Source: Coleophoma eucalyptorum (taxonomy: Eukaryota > Ascomycota > Leotiomycetes > Helotiales > Dermateaceae). Taken from it: 64,000 nucleotides of DNA. The stretch is from the NCBI GenBank assembly GCA_026120035.1, contig JALRME010000023.1, positions 186,001 to 250,000 of the forward strand, in the 5' to 3' direction. A model generated the notes under the pieces. It saw nothing but the letters and a program-made list of their open reading frames with translations. It did no database searches and was not told the DNA's origin. Shown here piece after piece: positions 1 to 11,754 of the stretch (position 1 is its first letter; each line of letters opens with the position of its first letter). Made by a program: the position numbers and the translations under genes.

Positions 1-453
1 TATCTTTCTCATCACTCTCTGCTTCTGCATTGCCAGTATCATTGAAATTTAGATACAAGGAGACCAGTGCCGCTGACCCAGATCCTTTTTTCCTTGACCC
101 AATCCAAGATTAGCACCTGCTTTTTGGCATCCATGATTTAGTATCATATTTCTGGCTTCTTGGGAAGGTTCCCCCAGCTCATATGCCTTTGTTTGATATT
201 TAAGATTGCCATTCTATTCAGATTCCCGGAAACTTCATGCCAAAAAACTAAATCCCATCAACGCCCCTTGTTGCTCCGTCCAGTTGTGCTCATGGCTCTT
301 AACTCCATACTCCGGCCCATATGCTGAATTTGTAACTATCATCGCCATAGCCAGGATGGGATCTTGTAAGTTGAGTCATAAATCCTACTAATTTAATTCT
401 TGCAAAAATAATTGTGATGGTTGGTTTCCAACATCACGGTCATAACAGGTCGA
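1..453. other. Edge interval, no gene seen
   Basis: I see no convincing coding region here. Only short open frames occur, with no recognisable motif and no splice pattern. The interval lies downstream of the 3' end of the first Zn2Cys6 regulator and probably holds its terminator region. Confidence 0.5.
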
Positions 454-2078
454 TCAGTAAGGGATAAAATCCCATCTATTTTCACCTTGTCCAATGTCAG
501 TATTGATAATCATGACACGTCCTTCATACTTACATAACAAATTTTCCAAATCTTTTTCGCATGAATCTGTGTTCATTTTCCAGCTGAGTTCTAATATGTC
601 CAAGCACCTCTTTACGTTACGAATCCTAATAGATGTATATAATGTAAGTAGCAAATCTCTCACCATATTTCTATCATCTCCAAGAGCTTCACGCCCAGCG
701 GCGAATAAGGGGGTGGTTGCCATAACCCAGGGTGATAGTCCTGGGGTCGGCGAGATCTTTTTCACGCATTGAATTATTTTCTTGACAGTATCTTGAACCT
801 CTGGTGATGACCTGGGCAGCAAATGTACACGACGCTGAATGTGAATCAGAGCGGTGTATTGATATGCCTCATCTGAAGCCTTGAACTGTTGCATCTCCGC
901 CGCCGTAAGAAATGTTCGCACATCAGGATGGAATCTCGAGTTGCCAATCATAGAACGAACGGAGGACTCGAGTGATGCCGCCTCCAGATCAAGATCTTGT
1001 TGCGTCAAGAGTTTATTCTCTTCAATCGACGTGTTCAGTCTGCGGCGTTCCCACGCAGCAGCACCGATTTCTTTGAACGCAGCGTTCAGAGTTCCTGAGT
1101 ACGCAGTATAAATATCCAAGTATTGGTCATCTGTCGTAGGGTTTCGAATTTCAGGCTGAGATCCAAAGGTTTCCAGCTGACCTCTTAGCAGTCCTCTGTC
1201 TGTCAAAGCAGTGAATGATTCGATGGAAGCAAACCACCTTTCTATGAGCCACTGGGGATCACTTTTGTCTATGGCCTCATTCCTGTACATATTCCGGGTT
1301 GCTATGAGTAAAGCTTTAGCGCCTTCCACATGCGCGCGCCACGAGTCTGGAGCGGCTTTGCCGGAGTGTATTTCAAAAATACATAATGTTCTTATCGTTG
1401 TCAGAGTAGCATAACCATTTGATTTTCGACCCTGCTTAAGATCGTTTTGAAGGGCTTGGAGACTTAAGGCTAACCACCTTGAAATCACGCCACCGGGTTG
1501 ATCGAAGTTCTCGGGGAAATCGTCGAGCAGTGATGACCGATGCAATTCAGATAATGCCATTGTAGCATATAACAGCGAGGGTGTCTCGAGAGCCATAGGG
1601 ACTATCATGCCACAAATTCTTTCTTGGATTCGAGGATGTGATGAGGTTGCATGTGACGCTCGGTGTATAAAGTAATAAAGTGAATGCCTTGTAGAGGGAG
1701 AGAGAAAGGACAAAGGCTCGATCCAGGTAACAATAGACGACTGTACTGGAGTTGGAGGTTGAGAAGCAGTTATAGCCAGAGGCTGAGCTTCGTACCGTGG
1801 CCCTGATATCACAATCAGCAAGTGCGTCCACCTCTCCTTCACAGTTGGTTGTCACCTTTCACATCAAGCCTGGGAGTTTTGGGGGCCGTCTCCGCTGTTA
1901 GTCTCGAATGTCGAGAAGCGCGACCACCCCATTTGAGGGTCAGGGTGTAAGTACATTCTGTTTTGGCATCATCACATCGACCACAACTAGGTTTTTTCTC
2001 GTCACATTTCTGTCTCCGTCGTTTACATCGCGTGCAGCCAAAGTGGGATCGTTTGACGATCGATGTTTCCATGACCAT
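454..2078 (-). CDS. Zn2Cys6 transcription factor with fungal-specific regulatory domain
   Basis: Predicted nuclear DNA-binding regulator. Two exons, 2078..1856 and 1802..454; the 53 bp intron 1855..1803 starts GTGACA, has a CTGAT branch-like site and ends ATCAG, and it joins two different frames exactly. The product is about 523 aa. The N-terminus carries a Zn2Cys6 binuclear cluster, CTRCKRRRQKC followed by CGRCDDAKTEC at about residues 13-40. The rest is an alpha-helical region of the Fungal_trans_2 type (LYATMALSELHRSS is typical). Two in-frame ATGs (2078 and 2072) precede the cluster and either could be used. The next regulator lies about 600 bp away on the same strand. Target genes cannot be inferred from the sequence. 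Confidence 0.9.
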
Positions 2079-2670
2079 GTGTACTGGAAATGAATAATTC
2101 AAGGTGGATACGAAGCAGCAGCACAAGAGCGCAAGAGTTTGACCCGGGTACCGGATATTCTTTAAGAAATGGGGATAAAATTTTACCGAAACGAGCTTAC
2201 GAAGGGTTCTCTGTAGGCTCTAATAATATCAGCTGCCCGAACACCTGGCTCGCTAATTTCGGAAGGGTCCAGTAATATAGGAATACCTAGTAACTTAGCT
2301 CGCTTATGGTAAATCAGCGGTCCGAAGTAATAAAATTTTAAGCCGGGTATAGGGTACCTCAAGATAGGTAGGTTCATTGTTTAGGTTGTTTTATGATTTC
2401 GCTGGATTTAACAACTTTGTTTCCAGGCACTAGAGATGTATGTATCACACGTAAGAATCGTTCTTAGCATGTTTTAACCTGTGCTTACACAATCCATATG
2501 AGGTAGAAATCACGTTAGCATTTTACTGGCAATTAAATACTAGCTCTTAGGAATTGCGGCGTAGTAGATTGTTTATACAATCCATCGGATCGAGGTAGAT
2601 AACGAGTGGTCATTTGTCCGATATTCGATAAGTCCCAACTAGTCGGCGATCTTGACCTTCATCTAGCCTT
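2079..2670. other. Intergenic, no gene
   Basis: AT-rich spacer between two minus-strand Zn2Cys6 genes. It must hold the promoter of the first and the terminator of the second. I see no coding signal or repeat. Confidence 0.5.
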
Positions 2671-4227
2671 TCAACCTGCTAATAGACCCCTTGCAAGGAC
2701 CTCTTGATTATTTGCATTGGATAAGTTCATCAACCACCTCCCCTCAGCCGACTCAATGCCACGAAGTGTCACCCATGCAGTTGTGGCAGTCCATTGAAAT
2801 ATAGGAGAAATGCCCGATGCTGAACAAGAATTTCTCTTCAAGTAGTCTGGAATACAACGACAGATTTCTATTGCTGCTAACCGTTCCGCAGCAATATATC
2901 TCGGTTTGGTTTGTTTCCAGATATCATCCGCATTTCCATCGTCTTGTAATGTATTTTGCATGGCACTTTGGCTAGAGTGGATGCCAAGGTTTTCGAGTGC
3001 AGTGGAGGCAAGAACGCGGAACACATAGATGAGTATCGTATTGTAAAACATCAATAGGATCGCCGTGGTGTTGTTGGAAAACTCGAGGATTGTTGGAAAA
3101 GGCGGCAACTCATCGCCCAATGATCCTTGTACTAGTTGCGGCTTCGTAAAGTCTACAGGGGTTTCCAGATACGAATTCCTTTCATCGCTATCCCATCGCT
3201 TTCTCCACGTACGAAGCTGACTTAGCAAAGTAAGCCCCTTGCGATTTATTTCCCCTCGCTGATGTTGACTATTCTCAAAATCAAGATCCCGATTTGCCAG
3301 GATATCATTACGTTCTGCAGCTAAGACTGTGCAGTCTGCCAAGACATCGAATAGGTCCTGCTCGGGTATTTCTTCATCAGAGCAGTTTGCCCGAAAGACG
3401 GCCTTCCATCCGGCTCTTGCTAAGATCGATGCCTTCCCTGTCCGTAACGACGAAAAAAGAATCAGATGCCGTAATGACCTATATAGAGGAGATGATTTCG
3501 GAGAGCAATATGAGCTAGGACTGCGGAGCTCAAGCAATCTTTCAAGTCCAGTCAAGTGCATCAAATAGTTTTTGGGGCCGGTGGGAACGTAGGACTCTAA
3601 TACCGCAAAAGTAGCAATCGACAGAATGACTTCGTCACCGGAGCATAATTTCGAAGATTGCAGCATGGCATTCAGCCGCTTCAATGCCACCCCATATATG
3701 GCATAGCCTTGGTTGGTAATGGGGGCTTGTTGATGTCGAGTACCGAAAAGAATTATGGCAAAGCTTATAATGGCTTGATGGGAGATTTCACTATTTTCCT
3801 TTGTCGTTCCAGCATGTATAATATCGCTGAGATTCATCTTCTGCAGGGCTAAGTCGATGGGAGCACCACGTCGAACATGTTTCTGAGTAAAGCAAACGTA
3901 GATATTGAATTCCATCCCCTTCAATGAAGTAGGTTGTGGGATTTGAAGAACAGCAGAAGCCGAGTTCTCGACATGCCGCCTCACTGACACAGTTGCTGGC
4001 TTATTAGTCCGTCTGGATTTTACAATATTTCCTTCGATAAAGGCAATGTCTTTCGCCCCTTCACATTCAAAGCCACATCTTCGGCACCGATTGCAGACCG
4101 GACGGGTTTCGTCTTTGAGGGGTTAGTTTGAGCTTTTGCAATTCTAAGATATAATAAGCTCACCGCATTTAACTCGCCTTCTAAGGCAATTCGTGCAGCC
4201 CTTCGACCTTCCGCCGACGTTCACCAT
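2671..4227 (-). CDS. Zn2Cys6 transcription factor
   Basis: Two exons, 4227..4164 and 4112..2671, with a 51 bp intron (GTGAGC...CTAACCCCTCAAAG) that splits the zinc cluster itself. This intron position is common in fungal Zn2Cys6 genes. Splicing gives about 501 aa beginning MVNVGGRSKG. The joined cluster reads CTNCLRRRVKC + DETRPVCNRCRRCGFEC, so all six ligand cysteines are present, plus one extra Cys. The downstream region is helical (SIATFAVLESY, RHLILFSSLRTGK) and fits the fungal-specific transcription factor domain. Nuclear regulator. It diverges from the DUF4260 gene across 515 bp, so it could control that neighbour, which is inference only. Confidence 0.9.
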
Positions 4228-4742
4228 ATCGATGCAGCATGCAGCGCGGGCTAGCGGCCACAATACACCACTGTTAGGCTGAGCACAATGTGGAACCAAT
4301 GAAGGAGAAGCCCTACGGGGACACTGCACTTGGGAATCGTCTAGACCGAGTTTTCTTCCGCTGGTGGGTTTCGAACAACCGGGACAACGTGCAATAACGT
4401 TGGGACGGACATTGGCACTTACCTAGGGGAGCGATAATATTTACCCGGTTGCTTGCGCAGAACCCCCGCGAGATAATATACGCTATACCCCTTGCGGCTC
4501 AATGCGCGAGTAACCTTGTCGTCGACGCCGCAAGATAAGGCAGCCACGACATATATTTATATATATGCGTTGGCTGGGCACCTTCTATATGCCCTTCTTA
4601 TTTTACTCCGCAGCTGTGTTGTATATCTCACATTGCCATAGCCTTTCAAATTTTCATGAAATAAAAGGCAGATCATCAATTCAGTGTTGTTTTCCTCCGC
4701 ATCGCTTCAGCATCATTTCTATCTCGCCAGCAAGCTTTCGCA
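4228..4742. promoter_or_regulatory. Divergent promoter interval with TATA element
   Basis: This interval lies between the minus-strand Zn2Cys6 gene and the plus-strand DUF4260 gene. A TATA-like tract (4551..4566, alternating AT) sits about 180 bp before the DUF4260 ATG, followed by a pyrimidine-rich stretch. No coding sequence is convincing; a frame opening at 4565 overlaps the real gene out of frame. Confidence 0.45.
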
Positions 4743-5147
4743 ATGGAGGACGGCTTTGTCAAGACCTGGCCGAAGATTCTCTTGCAGGTAGAAGGCGCCT
4801 GTATTTTCGGTTCCAGCATTTGGGCCTATTCGCGGTTTGGACAGTCATGGTGGACGTTTGCCACCCTTCTTCTTGCCCCAGATCTAGGTATGGCGGGTTA
4901 TCTAGCCAATACCACAGCCGGTGCCTTCCTCTACAATTCGGCTCATACGGAAACGCCCCCAATAATTCTTCTCTGCGCTGCGTTGGCTCGTGGCAATAAG
5001 GCGGCCACCGGATTGGCTCTATGCTGGCTTGGGCACATCGGCATGGACCGTATGCTGGGGTATGGTTTGAAGTACGGGACCGGTTTTGGTCATACACATC
5101 TAGGAAATATTGGGTCTGTCAGTGGGCACACGAGCGAACCTTCGTAG
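4743..5147 (+). CDS. DUF4260 family small membrane protein
   Basis: Intact, intronless, 134 aa. The hallmarks of DUF4260 are visible in order: WWTFATLLLAPDLGMAGYL near residue 40, AGAFLYNSAHTETPP near 60, and the C-terminal signature LGHIGMDRMLGYGLKYGTGF followed by THLG. Three or so hydrophobic segments suggest an integral membrane protein. The family is widespread in bacteria and its function is unknown. A fungal copy next to a divergent Zn2Cys6 regulator could be an ancient bacterial acquisition, but transfer is inference. After THLG there is a short unrelated tail. No introns or nonsense changes. Confidence 0.88.
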   Translation: MEDGFVKTWPKILLQVEGACIFGSSIWAYSRFGQSWWTFATLLLAPDLGMAGYLANTTAGAFLYNSAHTETPPIILLCAALARGNKAATGLALCWLGHIGMDRMLGYGLKYGTGFGHTHLGNIGSVSGHTSEPS

Positions 5148-5607
5148 CGTGTCAATCTGTCCAATGCATCGAGAATGACAATGAATCAAGACTTATAAAC
5201 ATTGATGCATCTGAAAGAACGGCGATGTTGTGGATTGCTGAACTGCTTCAGAGCAGCCAGATTTTATTGTAGCTGCATCGGGTTCAGGTTACTGAGATAA
5301 TGGATAGATGTTCAGGGGAAGAGATTGCGTAGTCTGATTCACTTGCTTATCTATTTTCATTTGATGTTATAAGTTACATTATTCGTTCATCGAAATATTT
5401 CGGGTGCATCTATGATTCCATGGCAAGGCAATAATGGATAGTAGTGGTCACCGTCCCTCTTACAGCCGCTAGCTTTTACGACCAGCTTATCCAATATGTG
5501 CTCAATTGTGGATATTATTTACTCAATGTACAAGAGCTGGCAAAAGATACTAGCCGCGATAGTGACACAAGTTTGCAATAATAATCGTGATAAATAAGCT
5601 GGTTACA
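5148..5607. other. Intergenic, no gene
   Basis: AT-rich spacer between convergent genes (DUF4260 on + and the secreted-protein pseudogene on -). No coding signal found. Confidence 0.5.
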
Positions 5608-6529
5608 TCAAGATCCATTCACAAGGAAACTCGGGCTATTAAGCTTCAATCTTATGTCTATCAAGCAAAGATAAATAATCACGGACAAGGTCAAAAATAG
5701 CATGCGCTTTACCTTCAAAACAACTTGTTTGGTTCCAAAGGATGTGCTGCTCGCAGTAGATGATTCAATGGTCGAAGATGTAACTGGTGAGCTTGACGTC
5801 CCCGTAGTGGTAGTGGTCGGAGTAGCTGCCGCTTGTGATCCATTTACTTTTTCAAGGCCGGCTGTAATCGTGACGGTGAGTTATAGGGGTGGGCTTTTAG
5901 GCGGGGCATTAACCTTCGAGGTAGTCTCTGCGTATGATGTGGTTGTGGTTTGTCCACTCACTACAAGCTCTTCGCTGGCAGTGCTTATCAGGGAACACGT
6001 CACGGACTCGGTGTTAGAGATAGTACAATTTTCTTGCACGTTACTGTACACGTAAAACCTTAGTTCATTTTGCAAAAGCAAATAATGATGAGGAATTAGA
6101 TGTAAACCTGTGCTTACTGGGTGGTACTCTCCGTGACGAAAACTTGGGTTAGAATCATGGTAGAGGGGCCTTGGGTGATCGTAACACGATCGCCCCCTAC
6201 ACACGCTGGCGTTGTAAAGGGAAATTCAATCGAACCGGTGGTAGCGCAAGCAACGTCATAGGTCGTCGCTGATGAATCCTATTTTTGCGTCAGTCACTGA
6301 AAGGACAAGGAGTTAAGAAACGTACCACGTCGATAATGGATCCTACCAATTTCCCTCGAAACCTAATATCAGAGTCTCCAATAGATGAGTCTCCTAGGAG
6401 TAAATCTACCACAGTATCGCCAGAGACGTGAGAGGCGACTAAGAGTATGACGAGGAGCATATATCCACCTCTATTCCCAAAACGTGTAGGCGCGATGGCT
6501 GCAAGGGTTTTATACATAGTAAGTAGCAA
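5608..6529 (-). pseudogene. Secreted Ser/Thr-rich (GPI-type) surface protein gene with premature stop
   Basis: Three exons are clear on the minus strand: up to 6326, 6278..6118 and 6043..5881, with introns 6325..6279 (GTACGT...AATAG) and 6117..6044 (GTAAGC...TACAG). The N-terminus has a hydrophobic signal segment (MLLVILLVASHVSG; ATG at 6460, upstream ATG at 6529). The mature part (LVGSIIDVDSSATTYDVAC, ITQGPSTMIL, SVTCS) resembles a family of fungal extracellular proteins with Ser/Thr-rich, often GPI-anchored tails. A TAA at 5883..5881 ends the frame within the conserved part. The same frame stays open for 91 more codons (5880..5608) with the expected VTITAGLEK and a Thr/Ser-rich tail. CAA to TAA is the simplest cause. 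A truncated secreted product remains possible. Confidence 0.6.
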
Positions 6530-7715
6530 CCTTTAAGGCTCAACTACTGCTAGTTAGCACTGAGATTCAATATAGTGCTTTTACTTTCACCTCAGATCCT
6601 TGACGCAGGTAATAATACTAGTGAATGCGCTAGTTATGGAATTTGTAGTCGTTGGCAGCGACTTAATAGAAAGCTGAGCTAGAATTGAAGCTTAGATCAC
6701 TCTGTGGGGAAGAGAATCTTATGGAGCTTAAAGAACCAAAAATCTCCGAAAGCCCTACGATGTATGATACACCAACCGGAACATTCCTGTTGAGCCATTG
6801 CAACCTGTAACCAAACAGAATCGTACTACTGTAAGCACGGCAGAACCATTTGACGGACGCGTATCCCTTTCCCCTCTTCCCCCTTTGAGCTGAGAATGCC
6901 CATGTCAATCCACGTCTCCAAGACATAATCGTGTTACGACCGTCGTTGCCTGCCCATGTTTTCATGCACCCCGCTCACTGCTGCATCTGATTTCGTAAAA
7001 GCTTCTGCGGCGGTGCTGGGTCGCCCACGTGACACAATATCTATTATGTCCTGCTCCCCATAATATTTTCTATTGCTATATTAATACTCAGTCTGGGGCA
7101 GAAAGGTATACGACCAACTCTATAGACCTTGTATTCCATATAAGAGCTCTTCCGTCTCTCTGGGGTGTGACAGTACGAAAGTACTCAGTGTAAACAAACA
7201 AACCGTAGCCGAATCCCACACGTCCAGGGCAGGTAAACAAACCGTCATGTGACCGGCAGTACACTTTGCCCTATTGACCGATGCAGTAGAAATGAACAAC
7301 AATGCCCTCATCCGTCGGGCATCCTACGTCAAGAGCGAACAGCAAAGTTCAGCCCTATCCCCATAATACGGACGGTTGCGACGGTTAGTGACGTGGTTGT
7401 TGACCGCTAAAAAAGGAAAATCGGGTCATATTCCGCTTTCTTATCGTGTTTATCGGGTGACAGTGGGATGACGGTCAAGTGGAGTGAGGCTTTTTGACGA
7501 TGCTTGAAAATAGAATTTCCTGCAGGACACTTCGTCTTTTCTTCTTCTCTCTCCCGTTACCGATGAATCGACGCACAGACAACATACCGCTCCAGGAGAC
7601 GATTGCTGCTGGTGTAATGAGCATAACCCAAGGAATTCGAGCCATTATGCTCTAATAAGGGCGCTTTTGGTCGGTCGTACGGAACGCAAGCTTTTCCCGA
7701 CGACAGCAGAGCAGT
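6530..7715. other. Intergenic, likely promoter of the coiled-coil gene
   Basis: No supported gene in about 1.2 kb. Small open frames on the minus strand (6663..6965, 7120..7311) have no recognisable motif. The last 250 bp are pyrimidine-rich (cttcgtcttttcttcttctctctcc at about 7528), typical of a fungal core promoter/5' UTR upstream of the ATG at 7716. Confidence 0.45.
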
Positions 7716-10700
7716 ATGGTGCTTTCCAACCAGCAACACAGTCGTCCGACGACTCCATCTCCTCCGGAGAGATACCCCAGCCAGAGTCCAGCCTCGAGTC
7801 CTTCGACTGAAAGGACACGCGCTTCACGGGGACTGTCGAAATACCAGAGCTACAGCAATCAGTTGGACACCCCGTTCGAGTTCCCATCCGCCCCTTCCTC
7901 GCCAAAGTCTCCTCAACATGTCGCTCCCAAAGAGGCTCCCCGTACTCTTCGAAATGTCTCGTCATCATCCACTTTAAGTTCTTTGGCTCATCTTGGTCTT
8001 GTGAAGCACGAGCGAAATGCCCTTCGGTCGGAGCTCAATGTACAGCACAGCGCCATTGAATCGCAGAAGGAATTGATTTCAGCCCTACGGAAATTGGCCC
8101 TGAGGCTCTCAGTCCACATCTCTGTCAAAGATGCACGTATTGAGAGTCATCTGCATGAGATTGATCAGTTGCGTCAGAGTGAGGATGTGAGGAGCCGGGA
8201 GTTGGCGGCGACTTTAGAAGACGTCGAATATTCGATAACTCTTCATGAGCACCTTACGAAGGAACTGTTCAATCTAGCCACTAACCCTGACTCGGTATCG
8301 TCATCAAGTAAGTAATAAAGTTTGTCACTGCTGTTCCGCAGTACAACTTAAATCGGGAATTGAATTAATATATCTTAGACCAGATCTTACACCAATTCCG
8401 TAGCTGTCCTTCACTTCCCTTTATTCCACTATCCCCACCAACATCACCAGCAGATGAAGGCAACCCATCCCCTGCAAGGTTTGTATCTGAAATCAGATCA
8501 CATGCCGTCTCCGAAACTCATCAGCACCTCCTTCAAGCACAGCGTGATGCGCAGGAAGCCGTACAGATATGCCGGTCACGTTATGATATACTAAAAAGAG
8601 AAATGGAAACCACGAGATCACATGCTACCAGTCTCCAAAGTTCAACGGCCTCTCTACAACACACCGTTTCATATCAAAATGGAAAATTGAGAGATCTGGA
8701 ATCCAACAAAGCTGGATTGTCACAGCAGCTTCTAATGCTTCAGGCCAACAACAATGAGTTGAATGAATTAGCCACGAGTAGGCAACTTCATACTAAAGAG
8801 CTCGAAGAAGAACTTACACAGAGCAATGCCGTGATTAAGGAACTTCATGAAGCAATCGCAAGCTACAAGGAGTCAATTCAGAGTAATTTGGTAGAGCAAA
8901 CCGAATCAGCGAAACACCAAGCATCTCTTGATGAGTCATTACGTAAAGAGACCGAGAAATATCATAGCCTCCAAGCGGAACTTTCTGAGAGCCGCATTTT
9001 GCAATCAGAGTCGGAATCGAAGTACAAGGATTTTCAAGAAGCCAACGAAAAACTGAAGCAAGAGATTCTTTCGCTCCAGCAATCTAAATCAGGTATCGAA
9101 GGGGATGTTCTACGCCTCCAGTCTCAGCTACAAGCCAAATTACAAGCAGAGGAAAAACTTCACCAGGAAATGGAGACGCTGCAACAGGCCAAGTTAGAGC
9201 TTGATCAAGAATTCTCCAAGACCCAAGCAAAGCTGGAAGATGCGAGAAAATTTGGAGCCCTTATGAAGACTGAAAAGCAGGAGCTGGAAGCATCTTCAGC
9301 TGTGCTGTTGAAGACTCACAACCAGACTTTGCTCACACTGGGCCTACTGCAGTCAGCGGAGGCCAAACTACGGTCTGAAAATCAAACCGTCAAGGAAGAG
9401 AAGTCATCACTTGAATCACAACTGTCTGCAACCAATGTTGATTTGTCCGCTGCAAAAGCGTCGTTGGACGTCTTTCGCCAAGAACTGGATTTGTCAAAAT
9501 CAATGGAGGTCAAATATCAAGACGAACTGAGTATTGCGACTACGAAGCTCAATGAGTCGACGGAAGCGAATGACAAGTTAGACAAACGAGTGAAGTCTCT
9601 TGAGGGTATTACCTCACGTTTAGAGAATGAGGTCCACTCGATTGAAGCTACTCTTGAATATACAGTTCAGTCTAAAAAGGCTGTGGAAGAACAGCTACAA
9701 ACCTCTGCAGCAACAAGCTCCCAGCTAGAGCAAGTGCTTCGAGAACAGCTTGCCAAACTTTCTGCAGAAAAAGATACACTAGAATCGGACCTAGAAACTT
9801 TACGAGCTGAGCTTGGTGATATTGGGGCTTCAGAGCGAGACCTGCGCGCGCAGCTTGAGTTGGCTCAGGTCGAGAGGTGTACGCTTGAAGAACACTTCAT
9901 TAACGAGTTGAAAGCTTCCAACGAAGCCAAAGCACTCCTTGATAGTGACTTGACAGCCACTAAGACCAAGCTGGATTCTGCTGAAGCTTCCACAAAGGCC
10001 CTTCAGATCCAACTTGATGCTACTTTGCTAGGCAAAGACGGCGCAGAAAAAGATCTTATGGCTCAACTGCAAGCGTCGAACGAAACAATGGAGCTCATGA
10101 AAAACGATCTGGCCGAGATGGGAGCCAATCTAAGCAAGGCAGGGGCTTCTGAGGCCGCTTTGCAGTCTCAATTGAAGACATTGGAAGATCAGAACGCAGC
10201 GATGGAAAGTGACTTCCAGGCGCAGGTTGAGAGTTTGCGAGACACTATACAAAACCTCGAAGAAAAGTCTCATCACACCACAACGGAATTAACTCGGGTG
10301 GAAAAAGAACTAGTGGCCCTTGAGACGAAATTGAGTATGGAGGAGGCTACAAATTCCACCACTCAAGACGGGCTTCGTGGCCAAATTATAGCGCTGCAGG
10401 ATTCTAAGGTTGCTCTCCAGAATGAAGTCGCTCAAATCAAGACAGAAATAATTGTTAAAGAGGATCTGGAACGAAACTTCTTGCTAAAAATAGAACATTT
10501 GGAGAGAAGCTCGACGGCAGCTATGCAGGAGCTTCGGGACCAGCTTGAGACTTCCGAAACTATGAAAGCTGCTCTGGAAGATGAATTGACCACAACTTTG
10601 AAGTTGTTGGATCATACAAGAAATTCTAACAAGCAGTTGGAGGCACAGCTTGGAGAAATCAATGCCGCCAAATTTGAATCTGAACAGATGTTGTACGATC

Positions 10701-11754
10701 TCCAAAAATCGAAAAACAAGATTGAGCAAAGCTCTGAAGGTGGAACTATCACCTTGCATGAGCCTGAGACTTGTCGCGCAACTGAAGAGGTGCCGCTGAA
10801 ACTCATAGCAGAGGAGGAGCATTTGTCAAAGGTTGCAGCTGCGGAAAAGAAAGTTTCCGAGCTTGAAAGTAACCAAGTCATACTCCAGCAGCAGCTCCAC
10901 GATAAAAACGTGGAATGTGAAAAGCTCTTGCGAATTGTGGAAGCGGAACGTCAACGCCAGGTCCTTTTTCAGTTGTCTCGCTTAGAACAGGTCTATGCTA
11001 GTAGCGAAGATGCAGATGTTCCAGCGAACTCGGGTGATAGGGCTCATGAGAAGAGTCCGGCGACAAAGTCCTTTCAAAAAAGGAGAAATACCGACCAGAT
11101 GCCTACTGAATTCTTTTACAACTTTGAGTCATTTCGCCCTTGGACATCTCAAGGGCCACATTCGCGCGCAATGAGTGCTGGAGCTGCCACGTCTCCACCC
11201 TCTGAATTCCAGCTCCAGCATGGATCGAAGGATCAACTCAAGAGGCCTTTCTCAAGCGGTGATGCTATACCAAAGCGGGTGGAGAGGCCAGCATCGAGGT
11301 AAGAAGTATTCTTGCTACATAATTATACAAGATGGTAGCTAACTGATATAATAGAAGACGCAATACTTTACACAAGAGGAATCCTTCATCGCCCCGAGTG
11401 ACACAATCTCGCGTAACAAGCTCTGGAACCATCGGCGGGTCAGCTAATAGCCCTAGGGTTGACACACCCTCACGACTTTCTCAATTCAGGTTTCGCCATA
11501 GGTCAGCGGAGCAACTCAGGAGACCCTTCTCAAGTGGTGATACTATATCAAAGCAGGCTGAGAGACCAGCAACAAGGTAAGACAAATTTTGCTGAATATA
11601 TACCCGAAGTGGTTGCTAACACTATTTCACTAGAGGACGCAATACTTTACATAAAAAGCCTCCAACCCTAAATAAAAAGAAGTCATCCTTACGAAGTTCG
11701 GCATCGGCAGGTGCCAGAAGGATGAGCCACTTGTTTGATTTGTTCAGAAGATGA
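7716..11754 (+). CDS. Large coiled-coil protein (M-protein-repeat-like)
   Basis: Four exons: 7716..8307, 8379..11298, 11355..11576, 11634..11754, giving 1284 aa. All introns (71, 56, 57 bp) have GTAAG donors and AG acceptors. Residues 1-75 are Ser/Pro-rich and disordered. A conserved block follows (LSSLAHLGLVKHERNALRSEL), then about 900 residues of heptad-like coiled coil rich in E, L, K, Q, S. The C-terminus is basic and Ser-rich, ending SHLFDLFRR. Such proteins are annotated in aspergilli as M protein repeat proteins; a cytoskeletal or scaffold role is only inference. The last part carries a tandem exon duplication (see findings): RPFSSGDAIPKRVERPASR and RPFSSGDTISKQAERPATR are paralogous exon ends. 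Confidence 0.92.
11255..11660 (+). repeat. Tandem duplication of exon end + intron + exon start (~279 bp period)
   Basis: Two copies of the same unit, each running exon end, GTAAG intron donor, intron, then an exon start reading about gacgcaatactttaca. The donors lie at 11299 and 11577 (278 bp apart) and the acceptor exons at 11355 and 11634 (279 bp apart). The coding ends match closely (ttctcaagcggtgatgctat versus ttctcaagtggtgatactat). The introns have diverged more than the exons. The reading frame is kept in both copies. Confidence 0.85.

Noticed and set aside
4330..4440. Second tRNA-like GTTCGAAAC on the minus strand
   Set aside because: No A box or acceptor pairing; lies in the divergent promoter region.
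4565..4999. Plus-strand open frame of 144 aa
   Set aside because: Overlaps DUF4260 in another frame; only the 4743 frame has family motifs.
5702..6055. Plus-strand open frame of 117 aa
   Set aside because: Antisense to the spliced minus-strand secreted-protein gene, which has signal segment, splice sites and family-like motifs.
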